Notes: generated by a model from the letters alone, not told the origin. A stretch of DNA of 64,000 bases from Paenibacillus alkaliterrae (GCF_021532375.1 NZ_JAKGAP010000010.1:1-64000); one strand, 5' to 3'; counted from the first letter of the stretch, positions 8,926 through 17,688 are shown. A program made the numbers and translations.

Positions 8926-9849
8926 TTATTTTTCCGAATACAGTGATCGGATAGCAAACCAACATATAATCCCGACAATGACCGTCAATACGATAGCTAA
9001 TGCAGATCCATATCCAAAGTCAAAATCCACAAATGCTTTCCTATGCAAGAGAATGGAGGTTGTTTCCGTTGCCGTACCAGGACCGCCTCCGGTCAAAACA
9101 AAAATCTGATCGAACACTTTTATGGATCCAGCCGTACGCAAAACTAACGAAACGATGATTACCCTCTTCATTAAAGGTATCGTTACATGTCGTATCGTTT
9201 GCCATCCGGTAGCTCCGTCTATTTTGGCTGCTTCAAAAGCTTCATTTGGAAGCGATTTCAAACCGGCAAGTAAAGTAATGAACATAAAAGAAGTCCATTG
9301 CCAAGTATCAACCATGATAATAGAAGGGAGGGCGAGCGAGTTCGTGCTCAAAATCGCCAGCTTTTCAAAGCCTAACAACGTTAGTATGTAATTAAAAATA
9401 CCAAAGTTATAATCAAGGATGAATTTCCACATTAATCCTACAACAACTGGCGTGACCATCATTGGCAAGACCAGTAAGGTTGTTGCCATTCCATGCCCTA
9501 ATTTCATACGATTTACTGCTAAAGCCAGGGTGAAGCCGAAGAACAGCTGCAAGAAGACTCCCACTCCTACGTACATCGCTGTGCGAAACATTGACATATA
9601 GAAGCTTGTATCTTGAAACACATTCAAGAGATGCTGCAAACCAATAAATGGCGGATCGGTCAAAGTGAAAAATGTCCAGTCATGAACACTGAGATAAAAC
9701 GTATATCCAACGGGGTAACAGAAAATCAAAACCATAATAATAAAAGCTGGCATTAATAAAAGGATACGAATTCTCTCGTCCAGCCAGGTCAATATACTGC
9801 CTTTACCAAGTGCCCGATTAGATGTGGGCATCATCTTATTTTGTCGCAT
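8926..9849 (-). CDS. Sugar ABC transporter permease (MalF/CUT1)
   Basis: A 307-residue permease with six predicted helices, the first near residues 30-55 (LLLMPAFIIMVLIFCYPVGYTFY). The EAA loop reads SLPNEAFEAAKIDGATGWQTI and is followed by the conserved TGGGPGTATE segment. AGGGGAG precedes the ATG. It is the first gene of the leftward operon 9849-4153, so the promoter should lie in the 9850-9974 spacer, where a catabolite-response-like site overlaps a TATAAT. Confidence 0.9.
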   Translation of the reverse strand: MRQNKMMPTSNRALGKGSILTWLDERIRILLLMPAFIIMVLIFCYPVGYTFYLSVHDWTFFTLTDPPFIGLQHLLNVFQDTSFYMSMFRTAMYVGVGVFLQLFFGFTLALAVNRMKLGHGMATTLLVLPMMVTPVVVGLMWKFILDYNFGIFNYILTLLGFEKLAILSTNSLALPSIIMVDTWQWTSFMFITLLAGLKSLPNEAFEAAKIDGATGWQTIRHVTIPLMKRVIIVSLVLRTAGSIKVFDQIFVLTGGGPGTATETTSILLHRKAFVDFDFGYGSALAIVLTVIVGIICWFAIRSLYSEK

Positions 9850-9903
9850 ATGATTCTCCCCTAGTTAGATTAAGTGAACGCTTTATTACATAAATTCATT
9901 ATT

Positions 9904-9917
9904 ATAAAGCGCTTTCT
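9904..9917. promoter_or_regulatory. Candidate CcpA (cre) site overlapping a -10-like box
   Basis: ATAAAGCGCTTTCT matches 12 of 14 positions of the cre consensus TGWAARCGYTWWCW. On the minus strand the same bases run into TTTATAAT, a plausible -10 for the operon starting at 9849, so CcpA binding there would block initiation. This rests on pattern matching only. Confidence 0.45.
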
Positions 9918-9974
9918 TGTTATGGCGTTCTTCAACTTGGATAGTGTTCATCTTTGAATTGATTATAGGGTATA

Positions 9975-10003
9975 TTGATGGTGTTCGGAATATATAATAT
10001 AAT
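9975..10003 (+). promoter_or_regulatory. Sigma-A promoter of the AraC regulator
   Basis: TTGATG at 9975-9980 and a perfect TATAAT at 9998-10003 are separated by 17 bases, 41 bp upstream of the regulator start at 10044. Confidence 0.7.
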
Positions 10004-10043
10004 TGTATTTGTACTATATCACTATTGTAAAGAAGGTACTCTA

Positions 10044-10868
10044 ATGCAACCTTCCATATGGGAAAACATGTTTCCGCAGTTTACATATGTAGCCGATCGA
10101 AGATGTACAACAAACTGGCAGTTTCAAGGAAATAAAATTCATGATAAACATAATCTTATTCTGGTTTACGACGGAGAAGCTGAACTCACTTGTAACGATC
10201 GGACTTTTAGCGTTTCCAGAGGAGATTTGGTGTACTATAAGCCTCTAGACTTCCGATTAGGACATACTTTCCCTGATCGTCTAATGAAATGCTTTACAGT
10301 GGATTTTCTGTACACCTGTCCAACTTTGACAAATGACGAATGGGAATTCCTGAATATTAATCTCCCCTTTTCAGCGGTCGAAAAAATTAATGATGATTTT
10401 CTTTTTTCGCGACTCTTAGATTTATTTTCCAACTTCACAAGAACTTGGTTATCAGGGAACCAAAATAAAACGCCTAGAGGAAGAGCTATTTTTCTAGAGA
10501 TGATCTCCCTACTCTTACAGTGGAAATGCGGTACTAATTTTAATTATGATAAGGTACGTAAAATCGAAAAAGTGATCCATTATATGACGGAACATTTCCC
10601 GAACCAGCTAACTCTGCAAGAAATTGCAGAGCATATAGGGATAAGTCCATCGTATCTTGGAAGTATTTTTAAGGAAGTAACCGGAACTGCTCCAATTAAT
10701 TATCTTGTAGGTATCCGACTGCGCAAAGCAAAGGATCTATTAAGAGATGGATATTCCGTTACCGAGGCAGCTGAAAAGGTTGGCTTTAACGATGTTTTTT
10801 ACTTCAGTAAATGCTTTAAAAAACATGTAGGAATAAGTCCGTCACAATATATTTCTGGGGATGCTTAA
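10044..10868 (+). CDS. AraC family transcriptional regulator
   Basis: A 274-residue regulator with an N-terminal cupin-like sensor domain (VYDGEAELTCNDRTFSVSRGD near residues 45-65) and two C-terminal helix-turn-helix units. The first contains LTLQEIAEHIGISPSYLGSIFK, the second VTEAAEKVGFNDVFYFSKCFKK, ending GISPSQY. The ATG at 10044 is chosen because AAGAAGGT lies just upstream and the longer frame begins inside the promoter. It is divergent from the 9849-4153 operon and is the obvious candidate to activate it in response to the imported sugar. Confidence 0.92.
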   Translation: MQPSIWENMFPQFTYVADRRCTTNWQFQGNKIHDKHNLILVYDGEAELTCNDRTFSVSRGDLVYYKPLDFRLGHTFPDRLMKCFTVDFLYTCPTLTNDEWEFLNINLPFSAVEKINDDFLFSRLLDLFSNFTRTWLSGNQNKTPRGRAIFLEMISLLLQWKCGTNFNYDKVRKIEKVIHYMTEHFPNQLTLQEIAEHIGISPSYLGSIFKEVTGTAPINYLVGIRLRKAKDLLRDGYSVTEAAEKVGFNDVFYFSKCFKKHVGISPSQYISGDA

Positions 10869-10889
10869 TATTCCTTCCAAGTTCACTCA

Positions 10890-10920
10890 CCGGATAAGGA
10901 GAATAGGACATTTTATCCGG
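10890..10920. terminator. Inverted repeat between the AraC gene and the next gene
   Basis: CCGGATAA (10890-10897) and TTATCCGG (10913-10920) form an 8-bp perfect stem with a 15-base loop. There is no T-run after it. It may be a weak terminator of the AraC gene or a leader element of the gene at 10952. Confidence 0.35.
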
Positions 10921-10951
10921 CGCATATACTTCGAAAAGGAGGAGGAAGCAT

Positions 10952-11434
10952 ATGCGTTTCACCGTCCAATATATACCTCTAAGCAAGATCAAGCCTGGCT
11001 TGACCGCCAAAATGACTGCTCATATTCGCAAGCTTCGCAAATCGATGTGGGATTGCATGAATCTTCTCGTGGTGCGCAAAAACCGCAACGACGGCAGCTA
11101 TATCATTTTACTGGGGAACGACCGCTACGATTTCCTTCGAAAACATACCAAAAATATAGCCGCGCCTTGTTTGGTTGACGAAAGCAAGCCCAAAGCGCGG
11201 CTGAAATCATGGCTTTATTCGTTTCAATGGAAAAGGAGAACCAGCCGCTTATCTGATCGCCAGCCCTCCCGTAAAGCTTCGGTCACTTTGTCGATCGTCA
11301 ACGACTTTCTGAAGGAAGAACCCCGATTCAAAGCGCTAACCTTCAAACAAAAGTTCCAAGTGCTAAAGCTCGCGGTACGGTATAAGAAGACGGTAATCGT
11401 GTCTATGAAAGAAAAGGTAGATGACATGTTGTAA
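10952..11434 (+). CDS. Small basic protein with a ParB-like N-terminus
   Basis: A 160-residue basic protein with an excellent ribosome binding site (AAAGGAGGAGGAAG) before the ATG, so it is very likely expressed. The N-terminal half, YIPLSKIKPG followed by LLVVRKNRNDGSYIILLGNDRYDFL, resembles the ParB/sulfiredoxin-like fold in which a 'P-x-x-V-R' strand is followed by 'G-x-x-R-x-x-A'. The C-terminal half is rich in Lys/Arg, has no recognised domain and ends in MKEKVDDML. It stands alone between two sugar loci. A role in DNA binding is possible; no function is claimed. Confidence 0.7.
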   Translation: MRFTVQYIPLSKIKPGLTAKMTAHIRKLRKSMWDCMNLLVVRKNRNDGSYIILLGNDRYDFLRKHTKNIAAPCLVDESKPKARLKSWLYSFQWKRRTSRLSDRQPSRKASVTLSIVNDFLKEEPRFKALTFKQKFQVLKLAVRYKKTVIVSMKEKVDDML

Positions 11435-11612
11435 GATGAGTCATGCAGCATGACGCTATCGCCTACTTAACATCCTCAAATGCCCGGAAGCCGGCAGGTT
11501 TCCTCTCGATGATAACCCAGCCTATCGCTGTAAGGAGCCGACCGATTTTCAAGGTATTAGTTCACATGCATAGAATGGTTTCCGTAGCCAAAAGAGCAGC
11601 AATATGACGAAG

Positions 11613-11637
11613 AAAACCCAATGCTATATTGGGTTTT
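11613..11637. terminator. Bidirectional terminator
   Basis: AAAACCCAAT (11613-11622) pairs with ATTGGGTTTT (11628-11637) in a short hairpin flanked by A/T runs on both sides. It lies 17 bases past the stop of the leftward dehydrogenase gene and can also end transcription from 10952. Confidence 0.8.
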
Positions 11638-11653
11638 CCTCTTATACTAAATT

Positions 11654-12697
11654 CTATTTTATTACGTCAACTTGTTGACTTTGGCCTGTCTTCGCCGCTT
11701 CGACGCCGGCTAGTATAACCTCCAGGGCGCGCAAGCCTTCCAAACCGTTAATCTCATGGCCTTTGCCCGACAGAATGCCTTCGACGAAATGATCGATAAC
11801 GCCGGAATTGGTCTGTCCGCCCACGTCGTTCGTCTGCATTTTGCCGATTTCGATGTTTTCTTTCATGCCGTCCGCATAATCAACGATGATGCCGTAGTTC
11901 GGGTCGGCTCCGATCCTCATCGTACCGTTCTCGCAATAAAGAACCGTGCTGTTCACTTCGTTCGGGTAATAGGTCCAGCTAGCCGTTAACGTACCGATCG
12001 AGCCTCTGCTGGTCTTCAACAGAAAAATGGCATTATCGTCAATCGGAATTTGTTTATGCAGGGTGCCTACCAAGGCGGATACCTCGGCAATCGGATCATC
12101 TAGCAGCCAAGCGATCAGATCCGCCTTATGCACGCCAAGATCGCCCATCGCGCCGACGAACGCTTGATCTTTATTAAAAAACCAGCTTTTTGCGCCGTCA
12201 ACACTCCAATTCTCAGGTCCGCTATGTCCGAAAGTCGTGGTGAAGGTCAATACTTTCCCTAATTTTCCAAGCTGCAGCATTACTTTTGCTTTCTGATGAA
12301 CGGGCATCAGCCGCTGATTATGGCCGACCATCAGGTACACGCCGTTTTCTTCGGCTGCCTCGACCATATCCCTGGCTTCTTCAATCGTCGTCGCCATTGG
12401 TTTCTCGCAGAGGACATGCTTCCCCGCTTTCATCGCTTGAATAGAAACGGAGGCGTGAAATTGATTGGGTGTACAAATCGATACGGCATCCACTTCACCC
12501 AGCGCCAGCAACTGCTCCGTGCTCGTTATGGCATATTTGGCCCCGAACTGCTCCTTCACCTGATTGGCGCGTACCTCGCTAAAATCGCAAACCGCGACAA
12601 TCTCCACATCCTCTCTTGCCAAATATTCCGGAAGATGCCGGCGCTGCGCAATCGCGCCGCAGCCGATTACTCCTACTCTTAGCTTGTTCGTTGCCAT
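11654..12697 (-). CDS. Gfo/Idh/MocA family sugar dehydrogenase
   Basis: A 347-residue NAD(P)-dependent oxidoreductase. The N-terminal Rossmann motif is VGVIGCGAIAQRRHLP (residues 8-23), followed by the family EKP motif in HVLCEKPMAT near residue 98 and the GDLGVHKADL helix with the likely catalytic His. Such enzymes oxidise or epimerise sugars, inositols or sugar nucleotides in the cytoplasm. AAAGGTGA precedes the ATG. It is the last gene of a leftward operon with an LplBC-type transporter, a PhyH dioxygenase and an isomerase remnant, which fits catabolism of an unusual sugar or cyclitol. Confidence 0.9.
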   Translation of the reverse strand: MATNKLRVGVIGCGAIAQRRHLPEYLAREDVEIVAVCDFSEVRANQVKEQFGAKYAITSTEQLLALGEVDAVSICTPNQFHASVSIQAMKAGKHVLCEKPMATTIEEARDMVEAAEENGVYLMVGHNQRLMPVHQKAKVMLQLGKLGKVLTFTTTFGHSGPENWSVDGAKSWFFNKDQAFVGAMGDLGVHKADLIAWLLDDPIAEVSALVGTLHKQIPIDDNAIFLLKTSRGSIGTLTASWTYYPNEVNSTVLYCENGTMRIGADPNYGIIVDYADGMKENIEIGKMQTNDVGGQTNSGVIDHFVEGILSGKGHEINGLEGLRALEVILAGVEAAKTGQSQQVDVIK

Positions 12698-12744
12698 CTC
12701 TCATTCACCTTTCCTTTCCTATTACAAAGAGCTAACGATTTGTT

Positions 12745-13119
12745 TCATATGTTATAGCCTAATTCGATTAACTTGCGAACGACTTCCTTGAAATTCGTCA
12801 TCCCGAATCTCGCTGCCTCTCTCGTATTGTCCGCAATTTGAACATGCGCGAGGTATGGAGCGATATGCCGCAGGGCGGCGCTGTAATCTCTTTCTTCAAT
12901 ATTCATATGAAAGAGATCGGCCATAATATTCACGCTTGGGAGGTTTACTGCCTCAGCCAGCTTCTTGGTATCGCCCAGCTTATTAATGAGGTAAGTTTCG
13001 AATCGGTTACCGGTACAATGATTAAAGTAGCCCAGCTTCAGTTGATTCAAGATCACGGCCAAGGCTAATCCGAGAACAAACTCTAAGCCCACCGACTCCT
13101 GAAAGCTGATCGTGAGCAA
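12745..13119 (-). pseudogene. Chimeric remnant: ABC permease fragment fused to a sugar-phosphate isomerase C-terminus
   Basis: The last 95 or so residues (FNHCTGNRFETYLINKL, VNIMADLFHMNIEE, YLAHVQIADNTR, ending ELGYNI) are the C-terminal third of a xylose-isomerase-like TIM-barrel epimerase/isomerase. The first 30 residues (SVGLEFVLGLALAVILNQLKLG) are instead a transmembrane helix of a MalF-type permease. The metal-binding N-terminal half of the barrel is missing. This looks like a deletion that joined two sugar-operon genes in frame. The product cannot be an active isomerase. The intact ancestor probably acted with the Gfo/Idh/MocA enzyme downstream. Confidence 0.8.
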
Positions 13120-13186
13120 GAGTGCCAGTGCGTCCTGCGGGAGCGAAGTAAATGGATAAATCCATCATAGCACTCCAAACAGCACG

Positions 13187-13210
13187 AAAAGCCGGGAACA
13201 GCTCCCCGGC
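13187..13210 (-). terminator. Terminator after the PhyH gene
   Basis: GCCGGG (13191-13196) pairs with CCCGGC (13205-13210), and on the minus strand the stem is followed by TTTTC. It sits 42 bp past the stop of the dioxygenase gene, so the downstream remnant and dehydrogenase may be transcribed by read-through or separately. Confidence 0.7.
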
Positions 13211-13251
13211 CTCTGCCTTGCTAACTTATTTCCTCTCACGGATTCATTCTG

Positions 13252-14061
13252 TTAGAGCTGACTGAGAAGCATCGATTTGAGCGGCACCATTGCATCTTCG
13301 GGAACATAATATTGGAACTTGTTTTCGCTGATTTGACCAAGCAATTGACGGCGAATAGGATCGGCATCCCTCAGGAGGCTCTTAGAAGCTGTATGATAAT
13401 CGATGGGACGCATCCAGATCGGACTGTAGCCGAGAAACAGCTGCCTTCTCGTGAAGCCGGATTGGTTGGGTGAGCCTGCATGCCACAAATTTTGCGCAAA
13501 AATGAACACATCTCCCGGTTTCCCGCATACCTGCAACTCTCCTTCCAGCTGTTGACGCACATCCTTATGGTTCGGATTGTATGGCTTTTTATGGCTTCCC
13601 GGAATAACCTTCGTGTTGCCCCGGTTCGGTTCCGTCATATCGCTTAATATATAACAAACCTTAATATAGTACGTAGCCGTTAAGCCTGCAATGACCGGAA
13701 ATTGAGGATGAGGACCGTCCTGATGCCAATCAATAAAGCTGTGCGAGGCTGTCTTTGCTTCGCTCGGATTCGGTTTTCTGATCGTCAGATGGGAGATATG
13801 CAGCTGAATATTATGACCGAGCAAATTAACGATCAACGGCAGGATCGTCGGTTCATCGATCAACGATGCAATCTCAGCGTGCCGCTCGACGCTATTGTAA
13901 ATGTTATGAGCAAGCGTTTCCGGCTCGTTAGCGATGACTTCATCTATCGCTGTATTCAAGCGGTTAACCCTTTCTGGCGATAATACATCCGGTAAAACCA
14001 AATATCCTTGCTCATGGAATCGGGTCATCAATTCTGGAATATTAAGCGGCGCAATCTGCAT
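13252..14061 (-). CDS. Phytanoyl-CoA dioxygenase (PhyH) family protein
   Basis: A 269-residue Fe(II)/2-oxoglutarate-dependent dioxygenase. The iron triad is visible: His113 and Asp115 in DWHQDGPHPQ, and His194 in FAQNLWHAGSPN. Arg205/206 (GFTRRQLFLGY) is placed to bind 2-oxoglutarate, and IPGSHKKPY is the usual family loop. GGGAGGAATGG precedes the ATG. It lies 20 bp after the binding-protein gene of the sugar transporter, in the same operon. Members in such loci hydroxylate small molecules; the substrate here is unknown. Confidence 0.88.
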   Translation of the reverse strand: MQIAPLNIPELMTRFHEQGYLVLPDVLSPERVNRLNTAIDEVIANEPETLAHNIYNSVERHAEIASLIDEPTILPLIVNLLGHNIQLHISHLTIRKPNPSEAKTASHSFIDWHQDGPHPQFPVIAGLTATYYIKVCYILSDMTEPNRGNTKVIPGSHKKPYNPNHKDVRQQLEGELQVCGKPGDVFIFAQNLWHAGSPNQSGFTRRQLFLGYSPIWMRPIDYHTASKSLLRDADPIRRQLLGQISENKFQYYVPEDAMVPLKSMLLSQL

Positions 14062-14081
14062 GGTCCATTCCTCCCAATCAA

Positions 14082-15617
14082 TTAACTTCCGTAACCGAGC
14101 GCTTTCAACTGCTCGTTCGCGCTATCTAAATATGCTTTGTAATTCATAGATGTCTCCAGCGTCTTGATAAACGCATCGTACTCGCTAAGCGGACGTTTGT
14201 TATAGATGAATTTCGCAATCTCTTCTTCGATATAACGATTGGCGTCAACCGGATTAAAGCCCTCCGGATTATCTATGAATCCGTTCAACGCTTCAATGCG
14301 GGGTTGGTCGTTAGCAAAGGCAATGGCATCGGACTGCAGAGCGAACTTTGCTTGCAAGTACTCCATTTCCGGTCTTCCGGTGAATTGATACAACCAGGAA
14401 TGACCAACTTCACCTGCTTTATCCGTCATCTTTGGCTTGCCGTTATCAAGTGTGAAATGTGTGTCCTTCACCCCGAATTGCACAAGCATCGAGCCGCCGT
14501 CCGGATTAGAAATATAATTCAACAAATCGAAAATCCGCTGCAGCTTCTCCGGATCCTTCTCGAGCGCCTTCGGAACGGCGAATCGGGCCGGTGTCGCGCC
14601 GATATCCCATGATCCGTCGTATTGTCCGCCGGCTCCGCTAGGCGCAGCAATCTGCACCCACTCCGCATTCGGATTAACGGTTTTGATTTGCTCCACGAAT
14701 TGCTCTTTGGTGATGTTCGGCCAATCGATATAAACGATGCCGGCTTGCCCCTTGATCGCTTTCTCCTGATGCTGCAACCCGCTGTTGGCCAGCAGCTCCG
14801 GATCGACCGAGCCCGATGCGATCATTTGCCCAATGAACGCCAGCGCCTCCTTCATGGCCGGATCGTACATAGCGTTGACGACCGCCCCGTCCTTCACGTA
14901 GAAATTGCCAGGCATACCGACGCCGAAAGCGCCGAATACCGGTGAAAACGCGCCCAGCTTACCTCCAGTCAGACCGAAGGTGTCCGGCTTCCCGTTACCG
15001 TCAGGATCCTCTTTGGTGAAGGCTTCCGCTACTGCCGCCAATTGCTCCACGGTCGTCGGTACCGACAGCTGCAGCTTATCCAGCCAATCCTTGCGAATCC
15101 AAAACGTGTTATACGGGATTTGCGGAGATTTGGAAATGGCATATACCTTTCCGTCCACCATACCCTTCTTGACGCTGTCTTCGCCAATGAAGGATACGGT
15201 TTGCTGCAATTTATCCATGTAAGGCGTTAAATCAAGCAATAGTCCTTGTTTGGAAAACTGGATGAGCTGCTGGCGGTCTACCATAAACAGGTCCGGAAAA
15301 TTTCCCGAGGCCATGCGGACATTCAATTGATTGCCGTAATCGTCTGCCGAAGGATATACGGTCAAATTCAGATCAATGTTCAGCGCCTTATCCAGCTCCT
15401 GCTTAATAATGTCCTTATCCGGGGAAGGCAGGTTATTACCGCTCTCAATAATCTCCAGCTTAACCGGCTTGCCGCTCGGCTGTGCAGTTTCACTGCTTGG
15501 CTCCGCGGTATTGCTTGGGGTGTTGCCAACGTTTTTATTGCCAGCTCCTCCCGAACAACCTGCAAGAAGAGCTCCTAGCAGCGAAACGGTCAACATAAAA
15601 GAAAATATTTTTCTCAT
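14082..15617 (-). CDS. Extracellular solute-binding lipoprotein (LipO-type)
   Basis: A 511-residue family 1 binding protein of the large LipO/LplA type common in Paenibacillaceae. The signal peptide ends in a lipobox at Cys21 (LLGALLAGC), followed by a Gly/Asn/Ser/Thr-rich linker. The ATG at 15617 is preferred since AAAGGGG lies eight bases upstream, while a nearby ATG is too close. It follows its two permease genes at 74 bp and is expected to bind an oligosaccharide or sugar conjugate at the outer face of the membrane. Confidence 0.9.
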   Translation of the reverse strand: MRKIFSFMLTVSLLGALLAGCSGGAGNKNVGNTPSNTAEPSSETAQPSGKPVKLEIIESGNNLPSPDKDIIKQELDKALNIDLNLTVYPSADDYGNQLNVRMASGNFPDLFMVDRQQLIQFSKQGLLLDLTPYMDKLQQTVSFIGEDSVKKGMVDGKVYAISKSPQIPYNTFWIRKDWLDKLQLSVPTTVEQLAAVAEAFTKEDPDGNGKPDTFGLTGGKLGAFSPVFGAFGVGMPGNFYVKDGAVVNAMYDPAMKEALAFIGQMIASGSVDPELLANSGLQHQEKAIKGQAGIVYIDWPNITKEQFVEQIKTVNPNAEWVQIAAPSGAGGQYDGSWDIGATPARFAVPKALEKDPEKLQRIFDLLNYISNPDGGSMLVQFGVKDTHFTLDNGKPKMTDKAGEVGHSWLYQFTGRPEMEYLQAKFALQSDAIAFANDQPRIEALNGFIDNPEGFNPVDANRYIEEEIAKFIYNKRPLSEYDAFIKTLETSMNYKAYLDSANEQLKALGYGS

Positions 15618-15690
15618 CTTCATATCCCCTTTCAGAACTCTGGCTATTGAATAGGTCTGCATAACTGGCCAGTTATCTATGCAGCCTAGA

Positions 15691-16551
15691 TCAACCTTTA
15701 ATCGAACCGAGAAGCATGCCTTTCGTAAAGTGCTTCTGAAGGAAAGGATAAATAACGATAACCGGCAGGCTGGCAATCATGACGGAAGCCATCTGCATCG
15801 TCTGGGTCGGCATCATATTCTCCGCATTCTCAAGCGGCTGCTGGCTTTGCATCAGAATTTCCCTGACGACAACCTGCAGCGGGAATAACGTCCGGTCGGT
15901 CACATAGAAGATCGCTTGGAAGAACTCGTTCCAATGACCGACCAAATAGAACAAGCCGACCGTAAGCAAAACGGGAATCGAAAGCGGCGTTACGATCTGA
16001 AGCAATATGCGGAATTCCTTGGCGCCGTCCATTCTTGCGGATTCGAACAGCTCCTCAGGCAGCCCCTCGAAGAAGCTCTTCATAATGAGCACGTTAAAGC
16101 TCCATACCGCGTTAGGTAAAATCATCGCCCAGATCGAATCGAGCAGTCCCATCGACTTCACGACCAGATAAGTCGGAATGATTCCTCCGCTGAACAATAA
16201 GGTAAACACAATCATCAGGAGAAAAAAGTTTCTTGCCGGCAGATTTCTGCGGCTAAGCGGATAAGCCATGAGGCTGGTCAATACGAGATTAACTGCCGTG
16301 CCGACCACTGTAATCAGAACGGTAATTTGGAACGCCTTCGGAATATTCGATTCCGTAAGCAGCGTCCGGTAAGCGGAAAACGTGATTTCTCTTGGGATCA
16401 AGATAAAGCCGCCATTGCGCAATACTTCCCCGAATGGAGTGATGGATACCGATACCACGTACAAAATCGGAAGAATGGCAGCCAGACCGCATAACCCGAG
16501 AATGGCATATACGATCGAATTAAATATTTTGTCATCGAGACCTCTCACCAT
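15691..16551 (-). CDS. ABC transporter permease (LplC-type, CUT1)
   Basis: A 286-residue permease with six predicted helices and the EAA loop LPEELFESARMDGAKEFRILLQIVTP. The C-terminus FLQKHFTKGMLLGSIKG is typical of LplC/YtcP proteins that work with LipO-type binding proteins. A GAGGGAAT box precedes the ATG. It overlaps the end of the partner permease gene by 7 bp, showing translational coupling. Confidence 0.9.
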   Translation of the reverse strand: MVRGLDDKIFNSIVYAILGLCGLAAILPILYVVSVSITPFGEVLRNGGFILIPREITFSAYRTLLTESNIPKAFQITVLITVVGTAVNLVLTSLMAYPLSRRNLPARNFFLLMIVFTLLFSGGIIPTYLVVKSMGLLDSIWAMILPNAVWSFNVLIMKSFFEGLPEELFESARMDGAKEFRILLQIVTPLSIPVLLTVGLFYLVGHWNEFFQAIFYVTDRTLFPLQVVVREILMQSQQPLENAENMMPTQTMQMASVMIASLPVIVIYPFLQKHFTKGMLLGSIKG

Positions 16552-17513
16552 ATTCCCTCACCCCACTTCTTCGCCAAGCGATTGGCACCCAGTACCAGTA
16601 TGAGCCCAATGACCGACTTGAACAATCCGACTGCCGATGCCAAGCTGAAATTTAATTGCTGCAAGCCGGTTCGATAGACCCAAGTATCGAGGATGTCCGC
16701 GACCGGATATACCTGAATGTTGTACAGGATATAAATCTGATCGAAACCGGCATCGAGCAGATGGCCAAGCTTCAGAATAAATAGCAATATGATGATGCTT
16801 CGGATGCCAGGCAGCGTGATATGCCAAATCATGCGCAGCCGGCTCGCTCCGTCCACCTTGGCCGCTTCATAGAGCGTAGGGTCGATGCCCGCCATCGCCG
16901 CCAAGTAAATAATCGCTCCCCAGCCGAGATTTTGCCAAACCTCTGAGCCGACCAGAATGCTGCGGAAATAGTCCGTCGAGGTCAAGAATGGGATCGAACT
17001 GCCTCCCGCTTCTGCAATCCAGCGGTTTATCAATCCCCCGTTCTGGGAGAATAACGTCAGAAGAATACCGAAAATGATGACCCATGATAAGAAATGCGGC
17101 ATATAGGTGAGCGTTTGGACGATGGACTTTAACCAACGAACACGGCATTCGTTCAGCAGCAGCGCCAGTATAATTGGCGGCAGTGACCCCCAAACCAGCT
17201 TGTAACAGCTGATTAATAGCGTATTGGTCAACAACTGGCTGAAATAGGGGGATTGATAGAAATCTTGAAAGTGTTTATACCAAGGATTGATCCACGCGCT
17301 TCCCGTTATACCATCCATGATGGCAAAGTTCTTAAAGGCAATGATGACCCCGTACATCGGAAAATACCGAAAAATAATGAAATAGATCATGCCCGGCAGC
17401 AGCATGACGTAAAATGCCCGGAAACGCCAGACAGCTCTCAAAACCGTCTGCCATTTCGTTTGCGAAGCGGGCTGTATCCGAGGGGCGGGCGTGAGGCTAT
17501 GTTTGGCTTCCAT
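16545..17513 (-). CDS. ABC transporter permease (LplB-type, CUT1)
   Basis: A 322-residue LplB/YteP-type permease. A cytoplasmic N-terminus leads into FYVMLLPGMIYFIIFRYFP, then six predicted helices and the EAA loop GIDPTLYEAAKVDGASRLRM. The tail VLGANRLAKKWGEGIW is characteristic. AGGAGGGATAAG precedes the ATG. It is the first gene of the leftward transporter operon, downstream of the terminator that closes the two-component system genes. Confidence 0.9.
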   Translation of the reverse strand: MEAKHSLTPAPRIQPASQTKWQTVLRAVWRFRAFYVMLLPGMIYFIIFRYFPMYGVIIAFKNFAIMDGITGSAWINPWYKHFQDFYQSPYFSQLLTNTLLISCYKLVWGSLPPIILALLLNECRVRWLKSIVQTLTYMPHFLSWVIIFGILLTLFSQNGGLINRWIAEAGGSSIPFLTSTDYFRSILVGSEVWQNLGWGAIIYLAAMAGIDPTLYEAAKVDGASRLRMIWHITLPGIRSIIILLFILKLGHLLDAGFDQIYILYNIQVYPVADILDTWVYRTGLQQLNFSLASAVGLFKSVIGLILVLGANRLAKKWGEGIW

Positions 17514-17529
17514 CTTATCCCTCCTTTTG

Positions 17530-17543
17530 TGAATGCGCTTCCA
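17530..17543. promoter_or_regulatory. Candidate cre site
   Basis: TGAATGCGCTTCCA matches about 12 of 14 positions of the CcpA consensus and lies 17 bp upstream of the first permease start, in the leader of the operon. CcpA bound here could act as a roadblock. Pattern match only. Confidence 0.35.
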
Positions 17544-17662
17544 TTGCTTGCTTTAAGTATAAACAGCAGAACACTGCGCCGATATACATAAAAACGTAAA
17601 AAGTGTACGGTTTTGTGGGAACTTACTAGGCAAGCGACTCATTAAATAGGCTGAATACGAGA

Positions 17663-17688
17663 AAAAGCTGTCCCGCGGGACAGCTTTT
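17663..17688 (-). terminator. Terminator of the two-component system genes
   Basis: A 26-bp perfect palindrome, AAAAGCTGTCCC-GC-GGGACAGCTTTT, with T residues after it on the minus strand. It lies 18 bp past the kinase stop and separates the regulators from the transporter operon. Confidence 0.85.
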
